Shown here: positions 10,906 to 20,454 of the stretch, in pieces
Layout: each line of letters begins with the position of its first letter
Numbering within the stretch: position 1 is the first letter of the stretch
DNA from: Welwitschia mirabilis
Lineage: Eukaryota > Gnetophyta > Gnetopsida > Welwitschiales
Reading direction: 5' to 3'
Assembly: GCA_051453625.1 (NCBI GenBank)
Contig: JBOZIK010000001.1
Coordinates: 157,680,635-157,713,941, forward strand
DNA length: 33,307 bases
Program-made: the position numbers and the translations under genes
Notes under the pieces: model-generated
Told to the model about the DNA's origin: nothing
What the model saw: the letters and a program-made list of their open reading frames with translations, nothing else
The model's database searches: none

Positions 10906-12124
10906 TCGAGAAGTAAAATTGTATGTATTTGATGGAGTATTTTTAGTGTTTTTAAAGGATATATAGATAAGTTTAGATGGATTTTTAACAATAGTAAAGA
11001 GTCAATGCAATGATCATAAAAATATATAATATTTGATGTATTTGAAGCTATTTTAGGCAACTCCTAATACTTAATATTCTAAGAAGATGTTTAATAATCG
11101 AAAAGGCTAATTTAACTTAATAGAAGAATCCAAAAACCCATCATGCTCACAATTTTTTGGATGTCATACTAGACAAGTCGATACTTAACAAGGATGTTGA
11201 CTAGACTGTGTTGGAAGCTGATATGAATCTCTTATGATGTGGCATCATCTTCATCATCATCTAGATGACATTCAGGATGCCACTACAACTAATTTTAACC
11301 AATGCACCAAACTTCACCTAATTATTCTAATGTGTTATCCATTCTCTTTTGGTGTTGTTAAGGTTTTCTATAGTTGTTAGATGTTATATTATTAGGATAT
11401 TCCTTGTAATAAATATGTCCTTCACTCTTATTTCAACTTTCATCTTCTTTTTAGCACCTGAAAATCTCATGATAGAAGATTGAATGGTAAGAAACCCATC
11501 CATTATTTTTGAGGGAATTCTTCCTTGGTATCGGGCTATGTCTCCCTCATTAAGGTGTTGCTACTTTGTAATAGGGTATTGGTTCAACATTAATGAAAAG
11601 TTTGCTTAGTTTTATTATGTGCATCTCTCTTATAGTTTATATTAGTTATGATTCCATAATAGCTTTACAGTTGATATAAATCATAAAGGGTAACCTTTGT
11701 TAAGGTTGAAATTATTAGTTTAGATCTTACATTGCATTGCATTTTGTATTTCATTGCATTCTATTTGAAATACCTTATAGCTTATGTTAGTTAGGATTTA
11801 GTGTTAGTTTTCCTTGATTGATCTAGGTTATAAGGGCTGATCTTTATGATAGGAAGATTTGGTTGTCAAATAGGTATTTTACTTAGAGTAATTTTCATAT
11901 ACATTTCATTATAAGCATTTAATTAGTGTGTATCTTGCATTTTTTTCCTTACATTATTATTTATTTTTATTTTCATAAATAGAAAAAAATAAAAATTCTT
12001 TGCTTAAATCAATTCTGTATCTTTTCACCTAGTGCCTTTGATGGATTATGATATTCGAGTTAACTCTTGTCTATACTAGTGTGTGTATTGTGCTAATATT
12101 TGTAATTGATAAGATTTTCTTAAA
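10906..12124. mobile_element. Probable foreign insertion splitting gag
   Basis: The two gag halves (12125-12640 and 9750-10905, minus strand) would be adjacent in related proteins, but about 1.2 kb of unrelated sequence lies between. It shows no coding signal except a 65-codon minus frame (10863-11060) that runs into gag and has no known domain. The piece contains repeated cattgcattgcatt phrases near 11730-11760. It could be a solo LTR or a small non-autonomous element; I could not fix its ends or a target-site duplication. Confidence 0.45.
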
Positions 12125-12640
12125 GACATAATTATTTCATAAATATGCACCACAACATTTTCTAAGATCTTAAAGGTAATTGATGATATCCATAAGTTTG
12201 TGATTATAGCTTATGAATGTTTCATCTTCTTGCATCTAGATTTTTTTTCAAATTTACTTATTAACATTTGCTTCTTTGTCTTCTTGATTTGGCTTGTTTC
12301 ATCATATGTTACTTGTAAATGATCCCAAATCTCTTTAGTAATAGTAAAGTTTTTAATCTTTTTATAATATTTTATGTTAAGATTATAACATAGAACATTT
12401 ATTACTTTCTTATTATGCTAAGCTTTCTCCTTGTCAACATCATCCCATCTGCTTCTTTCTTTGATCATAAATTTTTATCACTTCATCAATTTATTATGCT
12501 TCCATGGGTGGATGAAATCCATCTTCTATAATCATCCAGTATTTAAACTCATTTCTCTAATAAAGTCTTTTATCCTTATTTTTTAGAGTTAATACTAATC
12601 ATTGGTGAAGTAGGGTGGATAGTTGACTAGTTAATCTTCC
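12125..12640 (-). pseudogene. copia gag, N-terminal half (UBN2-type)
   Basis: Read on the minus strand from about 12590, a broken frame gives RWDDVDKEKA, then after a stop HNKKVINVLCYNLN, then TITKEIWDHLQVTYDETSQI and KKTKKQMLISKFE. This follows the gag of plant copia elements: a Trp-Asp block, an N-x-L core, then K-E-I-W-D-x-L and T-S-Q-x-K (gag-polypeptide/UBN2 family). It lies directly after the 5' LTR and PBS, the expected place. Several in-frame stops are at positions where the family has Gln or Trp. Near 12165 a frameshift is needed to go on. The part is dead but clearly recognisable. Confidence 0.85.
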
Positions 12641-12693
12641 ATATTTAGATACCTCTTTAAAAATTAAATAAAATAAAATATATGTATTTCAAA

Positions 12694-12706
12694 AATGTAA
12701 TACCAA
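12694..12706 (-). other. Primer-binding site, tRNA-Met type, eroded
   Basis: On the minus strand the LTR end is followed after two bases by tggtattacattt, close to the tggtatcagagc primer-binding site used by most plant copia elements. The position, directly inside the 5' LTR, supports the call more than the degraded sequence does. Confidence 0.6.
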
Positions 12707-12708
12707 TT

Positions 12709-13927
12709 ATTAGGACTATCTATCCTAGAGAAGAGGGTTAAATAGAATAACTAAGGTAGTTTTTGTAATTTAAATATTTAATACTAATTTTATATAATGT
12801 TATTTATTCTAGTCAGTGCCAGATTAATTATGATGATAATTCAAGTAATTAATAATAAATATAATAATTTATAACATGAAATTTAACTAAACAATTAAAA
12901 AAAAGTACAAGATAATAAAAACAAGCCTACTTTATTTTACTACTGGTGTAGACTCTAACTACATTTCAATGGGACTTTATAGTAGTCCTTCACCTTACAA
13001 TGGACATTTATGGAAATCTTTATCCTTTGAGCCAAATTTAATTTATGATAGACCTTCACCTTACTATAAGACTTTATGGTAATCCTCATACTTCAAGTAG
13101 GATTAAATAGCTTTAATCAAAATAAAAGAGAAAAGATAGTCAAGACAAAATGATAAAAAGAAAATAGAAGATGGTGTTGTAATATAATTAGGCCCAATAG
13201 TGAGGGATTTAATCCTTATATACATGTGTGCATCAAAATTGGTAAGTATAATATTATTTAAATTATATAAAGGATGAACTTTAGCTATGATAAATCATGA
13301 CTCCAAAGTATATGGATATCAAAACCTCCAAAATAGTTAATTCCTCCAAAATAGCTAATTATCTTTTTAAGATAACTTCCTAATGATTAAACAACTATAT
13401 TGGTAATTGATGCCTTTGAAGTGCTAGTTGATCTCTTGTACTATGTTTCTCATTTTTATGTTGGGTAGTTAACCCATGGTAGAAGTTAATCAATCTTATC
13501 ATGTTACATTTTTGAAAAATGCTTTGGGTGATAGACCTTAAGATGGAGCTAGTCGATCTCTTAGTATTTGACCCGTTCATGTATCCAATAGACCTCATCA
13601 TGAAGTATTAAAAAAGTCTTTAGGACATTCAAAAGCATTTAGGTGATCAACCCCTTATTAAAAATTTCATTTTTAGCTATAGTGGATAGTTAACCTATTA
13701 ATGATGCATAGTTAATCCTTTATTAAAAATTTGCACTTATAACTATAATAGATGGTTGATCCTTAACAATAAATAGTTAACTGTCTAAGTGATTTTTCTT
13801 TTTATCTTCTTATTCTTTATGTTCCTAAGAATCTAAAATTTTTTAAGGCCTTCATTAAAAATATAAACATTAGATTTAATTTATTAAAATTTAATTTATC
13901 ATTAATTGATAATTATAAGATGTAAAA
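12709..13927 (-). repeat. 5' LTR of the copia element
   Basis: This is the partner of 7379-8613 in direct orientation. The LTR end next to the PBS reads ta instead of the TG (CA on the coding strand) kept by the other copy. A 68-codon frame in it (13395-13601, minus) is LTR sequence, not a gene. Many LTR differences are C/T or G/A changes. Confidence 0.87.
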
Positions 13928-13932
13928 AATAG

Positions 13933-14396
13933 ATTAACTTATTGCCTTGTCATAAATAACTTTACAAAGATTAAGGACTACATATTCATTTTTTATCACT
14001 CAAGAAGATCTATTTATATTCATCTATTAATCTTAAGGATGTACAAATAAATGTTCACACTATTAGGATGGCTATATAAGAAAAGCATACTTCAAGGATA
14101 AACGGTACTTCATTTTTTCATTATCAAAGATATTTTAACTTGGATTTTTCCATTTTTAAAGATTAATTATTTAATCATCTATTAGAACTATATTATTTTA
14201 GATCTAGAATTTCTATGGTTATGATGAGGAATTATCTCGTATATCTATTTTTTCCTCCTCTAGGTATTAGGAAATGATTGATCAATTAGGCATTTTTCTT
14301 GCTAAGTCCTTGTCACGTTCACATTTTTGCTTTTCTTATAAAATTTGTAGGTTTATGTTTAATGAAATATTTGAAAAAGATTGAATTACTTGAAAT
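13933..14396. other. Unrecognised right flank of the copia element
   Basis: No gene or repeat family is recognised. Its last 27 bases (14370-14396) recur exactly on the other side of the following gap. Confidence 0.4.
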
Positions 14397-14920
14397 NNNN
14401 NNNNNNNNNNNNNNNNNNNNNNNNNNNNNNNNNNNNNNNNNNNNNNNNNNNNNNNNNNNNNNNNNNNNNNNNNNNNNNNNNNNNNNNNNNNNNNNNNNNN
14501 NNNNNNNNNNNNNNNNNNNNNNNNNNNNNNNNNNNNNNNNNNNNNNNNNNNNNNNNNNNNNNNNNNNNNNNNNNNNNNNNNNNNNNNNNNNNNNNNNNNN
14601 NNNNNNNNNNNNNNNNNNNNNNNNNNNNNNNNNNNNNNNNNNNNNNNNNNNNNNNNNNNNNNNNNNNNNNNNNNNNNNNNNNNNNNNNNNNNNNNNNNNN
14701 NNNNNNNNNNNNNNNNNNNNNNNNNNNNNNNNNNNNNNNNNNNNNNNNNNNNNNNNNNNNNNNNNNNNNNNNNNNNNNNNNNNNNNNNNNNNNNNNNNNN
14801 NNNNNNNNNNNNNNNNNNNNNNNNNNNNNNNNNNNNNNNNNNNNNNNNNNNNNNNNNNNNNNNNNNNNNNNNNNNNNNNNNNNNNNNNNNNNNTTTGAAA
14901 AAGATTGAATTACTTGAAAT
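14370..14920 (+). repeat. Identical 27-bp sequence on both sides of a gap
   Basis: The 27 bases 14370-14396 (starting tttgaaaaagattgaattac) are repeated without mismatch at 14894-14920, exactly at the two edges of a 497-N gap. The simplest explanation is two contig ends that overlap and were not merged; a genuine tandem repeat that stopped the assembler is the alternative. Confidence 0.9.
14397..14893. other. Assembly gap (497 N)
   Basis: This is unresolved sequence, probably a false or shorter gap given the identical edges. Confidence 0.99.
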
Positions 14921-16199
14921 CCCAATTGTGATTATTGCTATGTTCTTGAAATGCAGTATTATTGAGTTGTTGGTATTCTCTAGAGTGTTTATATCACCTA
15001 TTAATATTCTTTAATTTGTAATTTAATTTGTTCTATTATTTTATCATTAATTTAGTTATGATTACTAGTTATACAATGGTTTATTCTAAACATTCTTTTA
15101 TGCTTATTTATCAAATCTATTCTTTTAATGCTTTATTAGTGTTTAGATAATTAGTGTGTTCTTTTATGATATCTTTCACATCATACTAGTGATTTTTAAA
15201 TTTCATTAGAAAGCATATAACTTATAATATTTATGCTTTTATTACTTTTACAATCTACAATGAATAATCTATTACTTATTTATGAATCTATGTTATGCTT
15301 CATGTAATATTTTTTTACTTGGACAGGTTTTTGTTGATAATTGGCCTATGAATAGTTATTTATAATTTCTAGCTCTATTTATCTAATGCATTAATATACC
15401 TTTCAAATCTCTTTTAAAATACTTTCAACTCAAATCCTTAATTTAAACCTTATTTAAATCTTCTAAGCTTTAAAAAACATAATATTATAAGATTTAAAAT
15501 ACCTATGCAATTCCTATGAGAGAATGATAATTAGAATCAACTATCATATAATAGAACACTCTAGTATATTTATTTAAAACTACTACCTATACCTTAATAT
15601 CTATAGAACATATTTCAAGATCAAGAATTATACATATTTAAGGCATATTAGAAGTATCGAAGAGGAACCTATTAAGAGGAGAAATACTAAAAAGGCATCT
15701 AAAGGGTATAAATAAGATTTTGGACTTAAAGAAGTCTTCCTTTCATGCCCTTTACATTCAAGATAAGTACAAGATTAATATATACATTCTTAACATGAAA
15801 GACTAGAGGTGAAAAGAGAGCAATAGGATATAAAAGATGACACAAGAGAAATATAAGGGAAACAAAGAAAAAAAGAAAGGAAAAAATAAAATAAAGGAAA
15901 GAGTACTAGTTAGAACACTGAAAAGGACTTTGTTTTAAAAAGGTGTTTAAGATGAAAGATAAGAAAAGGGAAAGGATTTCTTAATCTTTTAAAGCCACTA
16001 AAGGGCTTATAAATAAGTCATCTATTCTAGGATGGATATGTTTGACATTGCAAGAAGTCTAAAAGGGCTTTTCAAAGTTAAAAATAATGAGAGAAGAGAG
16101 GGAATGAGATCCTCCATGCCCTAGGTAAAAATGACAAAGAAAAAAACCTCTTCTTTAAAAGATTAGAAATGGATGATGAGTAGCAAGAAGGAGGGAAAA
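14921..16199. other. Unrecognised; purine-rich tract and two TATA-like boxes
   Basis: No coding signal is visible. From about 15830 to 15980 the + strand is strongly purine-rich (aaagaaaaaaagaaaggaaa and similar). Two TATA-like phrases in similar settings occur, ctaaagggtataaataag (about 15698) and ctaaagggcttataaataag (about 16000), some 300 bp apart. This suggests an old duplicated promoter unit, possibly of an unidentified LTR. Confidence 0.4.
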
Positions 16200-16579
16200 N
16201 NNNNNNNNNNNNNNNNNNNNNNNNNNNNNNNNNNNNNNNNNNNNNNNNNNNNNNNNNNNNNNNNNNNNNNNNNNNNNNNNNNNNNNNNNNNNNNNNNNNN
16301 NNNNNNNNNNNNNNNNNNNNNNNNNNNNNNNNNNNNNNNNNNNNNNNNNNNNNNNNNNNNNNNNNNNNNNNNNNNNNNNNNNNNNNNNNNNNNNNNNNNN
16401 NNNNNNNNNNNNNNNNNNNNNNNNNNNNNNNNNNNNNNNNNNNNNNNNNNNNNNNNNNNNNNNNNNNNNNNNNNNNNNNNNNNNNNNNNNNNNNNNNNNN
16501 NNNNNNNNNNNNNNNNNNNNNNNNNNNNNNNNNNNNNNNNNNNNNNNNNNNNNNNNNNNNNNNNNNNNNNNNNNNNNNN
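16200..16579. other. Assembly gap (380 N)
   Basis: This is unresolved sequence inside a purine-rich low-complexity region, which probably caused the break. Confidence 0.99.
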
Positions 16580-16784
16580 AGGGGGATAATAAGGCTTTTG
16601 AAGGTAAAGGGTGATTTTGAAACCTTAAAGGAGGACCTTCACCTAAGAGAAAAGAGAAGGAAATATGAACTTAGCCCTCTAAGTTAATGATCAATAATTA
16701 GGAATTTAAAAAATAATTTTATTTAAAGGAGAGTATGTTGGATGTTAAAAAGTGTTTTAAAGATCTGAAGAGGCAAAGAAGAGA

Positions 16785-16862
16785 TAAGAATATAGGAAAT
16801 AGGGCTAATAACACATAAAAATTTAAGAATATAGGAAATAGGGCTAATAACACATAAAAATT
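16785..16862 (+). repeat. Perfect 39-bp tandem duplication
   Basis: Unit 1 (16785-16823) and unit 2 (16824-16862) are identical, each starting taagaatataggaaataggg. The second unit ends right where the homology of the gypsy LTR begins. The perfection contrasts with the decay of everything around it, so the duplication is recent or an assembly artefact. Confidence 0.93.
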
Positions 16863-17312
16863 AACATTTACAATAAGAAATATAGGCCTTATTAACATGT
16901 TTAATTGATTATTACAATGCTTTTATGCATTTACTATAGTTAAGATCATGAAAAACTTATTTTACTAATAATATTTCTTAATATTATTATTTTGTAGGAA
17001 ATTTACATCATCTAGAGTATTGTGATAGAATATGGAGATGTGTCGAGCATTATTAGCAATGGTACTAGTTTTATGAGTAAGGATGTTATTTACTATGGAC
17101 AAAATAAGTTCATACTTGCATTCCTGAATCTTCTTAATGAAAGTAATCCATTTAAGAAATTTCTAAAAGTAGATGATAAATAAAGAATGTTTTGTAAGAA
17201 GAACCCCTCAAATTGGCCTCATGACTAAAGGACAACCTTGTACACCTTTAAAATTCTAAATAAAGATTCCATTAGGACTTAGAAATCATAATTGAAAACC
17301 CTAATTTAAGCC

Positions 17313-17318
17313 TATAAA
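17313..17318 (+). promoter_or_regulatory. LTR TATA box (tataaa)
   Basis: The box lies in aagcctataaattccc. The homologous place in the minus-strand LTR (21416-21423) reads ccataaatac, so the box is kept in position but mutated there. The shared position supports a promoter role in the ancestral LTR. Confidence 0.5.
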
Positions 17319-17770
17319 TTCCCTACTTTACTTAACTTGAAATAATCTATTATTCATCATATTATATAAGAGATTATTGGAGTTTTAATTATGTGTTCTT
17401 CTTATTATCTCATTAGTGATGGGCTAGTGTTTTAATTAGTATGATGCTTTATGGATTAGCATGATTACCTTTTATAGATTTTATGCTTTTACTTTTCTGA
17501 TAGTAAAATGTTACATGTTCTTTTCTTAGGGGTTTACTTTGATATCAAGTTTTAATATATCTCATACTTGTTATGCTTAGGATTGGCTAAGGCATGTTAT
17601 TACTTTAAGATCTTTTGGTAATTCTCCTTTTTACCTTGGCTTTTATAACATTTTTATTTTTCACTCTAGCTTGAATAACCTTAATTGTAATTTGATGGAT
17701 CTTAGAATACCTCTATTTTTCATGCTTATAATATTGTTATTGTAAAGGCTAGGTGGCTTAGAGACATCAC

Positions 17771-17870
17771 CCTTATATCTACGATGGATGTAATTATGCC
17801 ATTGTTCTTAAGCTAGAATTCCTGAACCTCATGTCTATAGTGGATTAGATTATGCCATTATGCTTAAAGT
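17771..17870 (+). repeat. Two-unit repeat inside the gypsy LTR
   Basis: The phrase attatgccattgttcttaa (17793) recurs 56 bp later as attatgccattatgcttaa (17849), each preceded by tctac/tag-tggat. The minus-strand LTR has the same two units at 20911-21000 in reverse complement, so the duplication predates the split of the two copies. Confidence 0.75.
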
Positions 17871-18318
17871 CATTATGCTAGTATTGATATTATATATTAT
17901 TCCTAACTCTATTATATATTTTTAATTGCATATACTCATTATTATTATGCTTACTTTATGATGGTCCATAACATCTATTTTTGTGAAAGAATAAAATTGG
18001 AACTATACTGTGAATAAAAGTTCTAGTATTATTGTAGAAGTTGGATTGGATAGTGAAAAACTTGTATCTTATAGTAGTGTTACTATTTATCATACATTTA
18101 TAACAGATACAATTGTAATCAGATTTAACCACAAATAGCTTATTGGTTCTATTGTTAGGAATAGTAGCATGATAGATATAGTGGGGCATGCATAAAATTT
18201 ACATTCCTATACTCCTTTTAATTTTTTTCTTTTATTTTCTTGTTTTCTATTTTTTTTCCCTTTTATATTAATTCCTTACTAGTGCCTTTTTCTTTTTCTT
18301 TTTTCTTTTTATTACTAG

Positions 18319-19240
18319 TCGATTGGTGTTGAATATGCCTTTTACTTGATTGGTGAAACCTAATTTGATGACCTTTTTTTCCTTTTTCTTTTGTTTTCTT
18401 TCTTTGTTTTCTTTCCTTTTCTTAAATTCTATTTCATTTTTCTTTTCTTTATTTCCTTGCAAAGATTATCTAAAATAATATATTAAATTTTCTTGTAAGG
18501 AATAATATTTTGCATATTTGAACAAAAGACATCTAGAAAAATAACAAAAAAAGTTCTTTCTTCTATTTATTTTCTCTCTCTACCATCTCTTCTCTCATCT
18601 CTTTCTTTCTCTATCTTAAGTGACTTCCTTAGTGATACTTAAAGATAAACTTTGAAGAATGGCATTATTAAAAAAAAACTCAATAAAGTTCTTTAGTATT
18701 TGCATTTTTCATTTTTATTTATTGTAATGCATTTCATTGTAGTTTTTTATTTATTCATAATGTTTTATTGGAATCTACATTTAGTCTTTATCTGTTATTT
18801 AGTCATGATTACCTATCATCATAAACCGCTAGTCATTTTGAGAGCTATGTTTTCATATTTTACTGAAATTACTTTATGCTAATTCACTGACATTATCTTC
18901 CCTCATTTGTTTCATTTACTTCTTGCATTAGAACTTATTTATTTTCTGTGAATCAAAAGTTTACATTATATTAATATTTTTCACATATCATATGCATCCA
19001 AAAATGTAACCTTTATCAACTATTTTCTTACATTTCATGAAGTAGAAATGAATGTCTATTATTAAATTACACTAAATCCCCATTAATCCTAGAATAAATC
19101 ACAAGTTAGGAAATGGAGGTCATTTACAAGAGAGATCCCAAAAACCTCAAAACTATCCATTACATTTTTAGTCTTATAATATTAAAAGTAACTTTAACTT
19201 CAACCAACCTATTTGAACTTCGAAAGAATATCTTCAACTA
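18319..19240 (+). other. Leader between LTR and gag, with T/C-rich tracts
   Basis: This is the untranslated leader of the + gypsy element. It starts attggtgttgaatatgcctt, contains long polypyrimidine runs (18370-18450 and 18550-18620), and aligns with the reverse complement of 27191-28065. One anchor is ttccttagtgatacttaaag (18627) against ttcttagtaagtacttaaag. The start could be a worn primer-binding site but does not match one well. A 64-codon minus frame here (18268-18462, Lys/Glu-rich) is only the complement of the T/C tract, and a 60-codon + frame (18700-18882) has no recognised domain. Confidence 0.65.
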
Positions 19241-19246
19241 ACCTAT

Positions 19247-20210
19247 ATGAGCTTTAAAAGAATATCTTCAATCACAATGTTTAGTTACACCCTATATTGT
19301 ATTATCCAACCTTTTAGTATTGATGAAATTGACTTTAAACTAGTAATTATTAAACTTATTTTACATTTTCATAGTTTAAAGTCTAAAGATCCTTACTTGC
19401 ATCTTAATGTATTTGAGTTTGTACACTCTATAATTTCTTAAAGGTCTAATACATATAATGCACTTATATTAACTTTGTTTTCTTTTTTGCTTAAAGATAA
19501 GGAAAAATATTGGATATATACTTAAAACCTATCTCCATCACTACTTGGATTAATCTTAATTAAAATTTCATTAAAAAATTCTTCTCTAGTTAGAAGACCA
19601 ATGTCATTAGACAAGAGATCGTGAATATTTAATAGAAGAATAGCGAAACATTCTCTTACACCTTAGAAAGATTTAAAGTTATACTTTTTAAATGCCTATA
19701 ATATAGTTTTGAGTAAGGTAAAGTCATAAATTTCTCTTATGAAGGACTTTCATATAACCATAAATAATTTGTGGAGATGATGTATAGCGATGGCTTTCTA
19801 AACCTAGAAATTGATAAAACTTGGGATTTTCTTAAGATCATCACTGATAGTTTAAATAAGTGAAAGAATTTTAATGAACTAACATAATTACAATTACCTA
19901 TTAGCTTGCTTAACTAGTATCTTCAAAATTCTTGATAATAATAAAATCAAGTAAAGTTTTAAAAACTTTCTACGAAGATTAAGACTCTTAGTACAAATCG
20001 TAAAACCATTATTCCACCTTCTCTTTGCAACATTTATCTTTTGGATACTAATAAAAAATTTGATTATCCATCCATCCCCATGTTTCAAGATATAGTAAAT
20101 GAATAATTTAATGTTATTGGATAAAATAAAAGACTAAATAATCCTATTCTAATAATTATAACTCTTGATGAAGAAACCACCCAAATTTTTCATGGAAATA
20201 AGATAATCCT
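19247..20210 (+). pseudogene. Ty3/gypsy gag, plus copy, dead
   Basis: This is the capsid/nucleocapsid precursor of the + element. The open part 19247-19441 includes DEIDFKLVIIKLILHFHSL and DPYLHLNVFEFVHSI, the conserved gag N-domain. In the same frame follows FSFLLKDKEKYWIY (about 19477-19518), the core of the Retrotrans_gag family. A frameshift near 19620 is needed to reach SETFSYTLERFKVILFKCL and NFSYEGLSYNHK*FVEMMYS. At 20026-20067 the zinc-knuckle position reads CNIYLLDTNKKFDY, so only the first of the four ligands is left: Cys4 is Tyr, His9 is Asn, Cys14 is Tyr. Near 20142-20203 a further gag landmark (RNHPNFSWK) is readable after two stops. The minus copy (26390-27190) shows the same blocks in the same order. 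A 64-codon minus frame at 19894-20088 is only its shadow. Confidence 0.87.
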
Positions 20211-20454
20211 AGCTAAGCCTTAAATAGTTAAGTTAAAAATTCACTCCTCTCTAAACTTCCAATTCTTTAGAGGATAAATTTCCTAAGTTCATGAAATCTC
20301 ATCACTATATTAATACCTTATAATAATAATTCAACCAATAAGCCTCTTACATATCATAAAAGTTAGAGCAAGGTATACAATATTTAAGTTAAACCACTAC
20401 ACATCTCCTTATATCACCTAACTAATGTAAGAAATATAAGATTTTTGGTACACA

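Larger units (their letters stand above)
7379..13927 (-). mobile_element. Ty1/copia element (Sirevirus-like), gag only, old
   Basis: Two direct repeats of about 1.2 kb flank an internal part of about 4.1 kb. On the minus strand the order is 5' LTR (12709-13927), PBS, gag, unassigned internal part, polypurine tract, 3' LTR (7379-8613). In an easily aligned part the LTRs are only about 80% identical by eye (23 differences in 117 bp), so insertion was long ago. A candidate target-site duplication is aataa (7374-7378) against aatag (13928-13932), with one mismatch. The gag is of the type found in plant copia elements. No integrase, RT or RNase H domain is recognisable, and the internal part is too short for a full pol, so the element is deleted or was non-autonomous. 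A related minus-strand element lies at 28269-33307. Confidence 0.88.
16860..18318 (+). repeat. 5' LTR of the plus-strand gypsy element
   Basis: This stretch aligns with the reverse complement of 20455-21895. Clear anchors are tttactaataatatttctta (16962) against tttactattaatctatctta, and agaacccctcaaattggcct (17201) against agaacccttcaatttggccc. Shared elements include a TATA box at 17313 and a two-unit internal repeat at 17771-17870. The left end is set by the start of homology (taacattta); the right end is placed before attggtgttga at about 18319, which also starts the leader in the minus-strand copy. Ends are good to about 20 bp on the left and less sure on the right. The 77-codon minus-strand frame 17956-18189 is LTR sequence, not a gene. 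Confidence 0.78.

Noticed and set aside
13395-13601. 68-codon minus-strand frame
   Set aside because: It is entirely within the copia 5' LTR; the matching part of the other LTR has stops.
7379-13927. CRISPR-like or satellite array suggested by the many short repeated phrases
   Set aside because: The phrases are degenerate, of uneven spacing and inside a paired LTR; there is no constant repeat-spacer pattern.
14299-14925. Open frames of 175 to 199 codons across the second gap
   Set aside because: They are open only because N codons cannot be stops; the readable ends are short and AT-rich.
16173-16589. 138-codon frame across the third gap
   Set aside because: Nine readable codons at one end and two at the other; the rest is N.
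17956-18189. 77-codon minus-strand frame
   Set aside because: It lies inside the gypsy LTR and its counterpart in the other LTR copies is not conserved as protein.
18268-18462. 64-codon Lys/Glu-rich minus-strand frame
   Set aside because: It is the complement of a polypyrimidine leader tract; composition, not coding, explains it.
19894-20088. 64-codon minus-strand frame resembling a basic protein
   Set aside because: The + strand over the same bases carries the gag zinc-knuckle region, confirmed by the homologous minus-strand copy, so this is a shadow.
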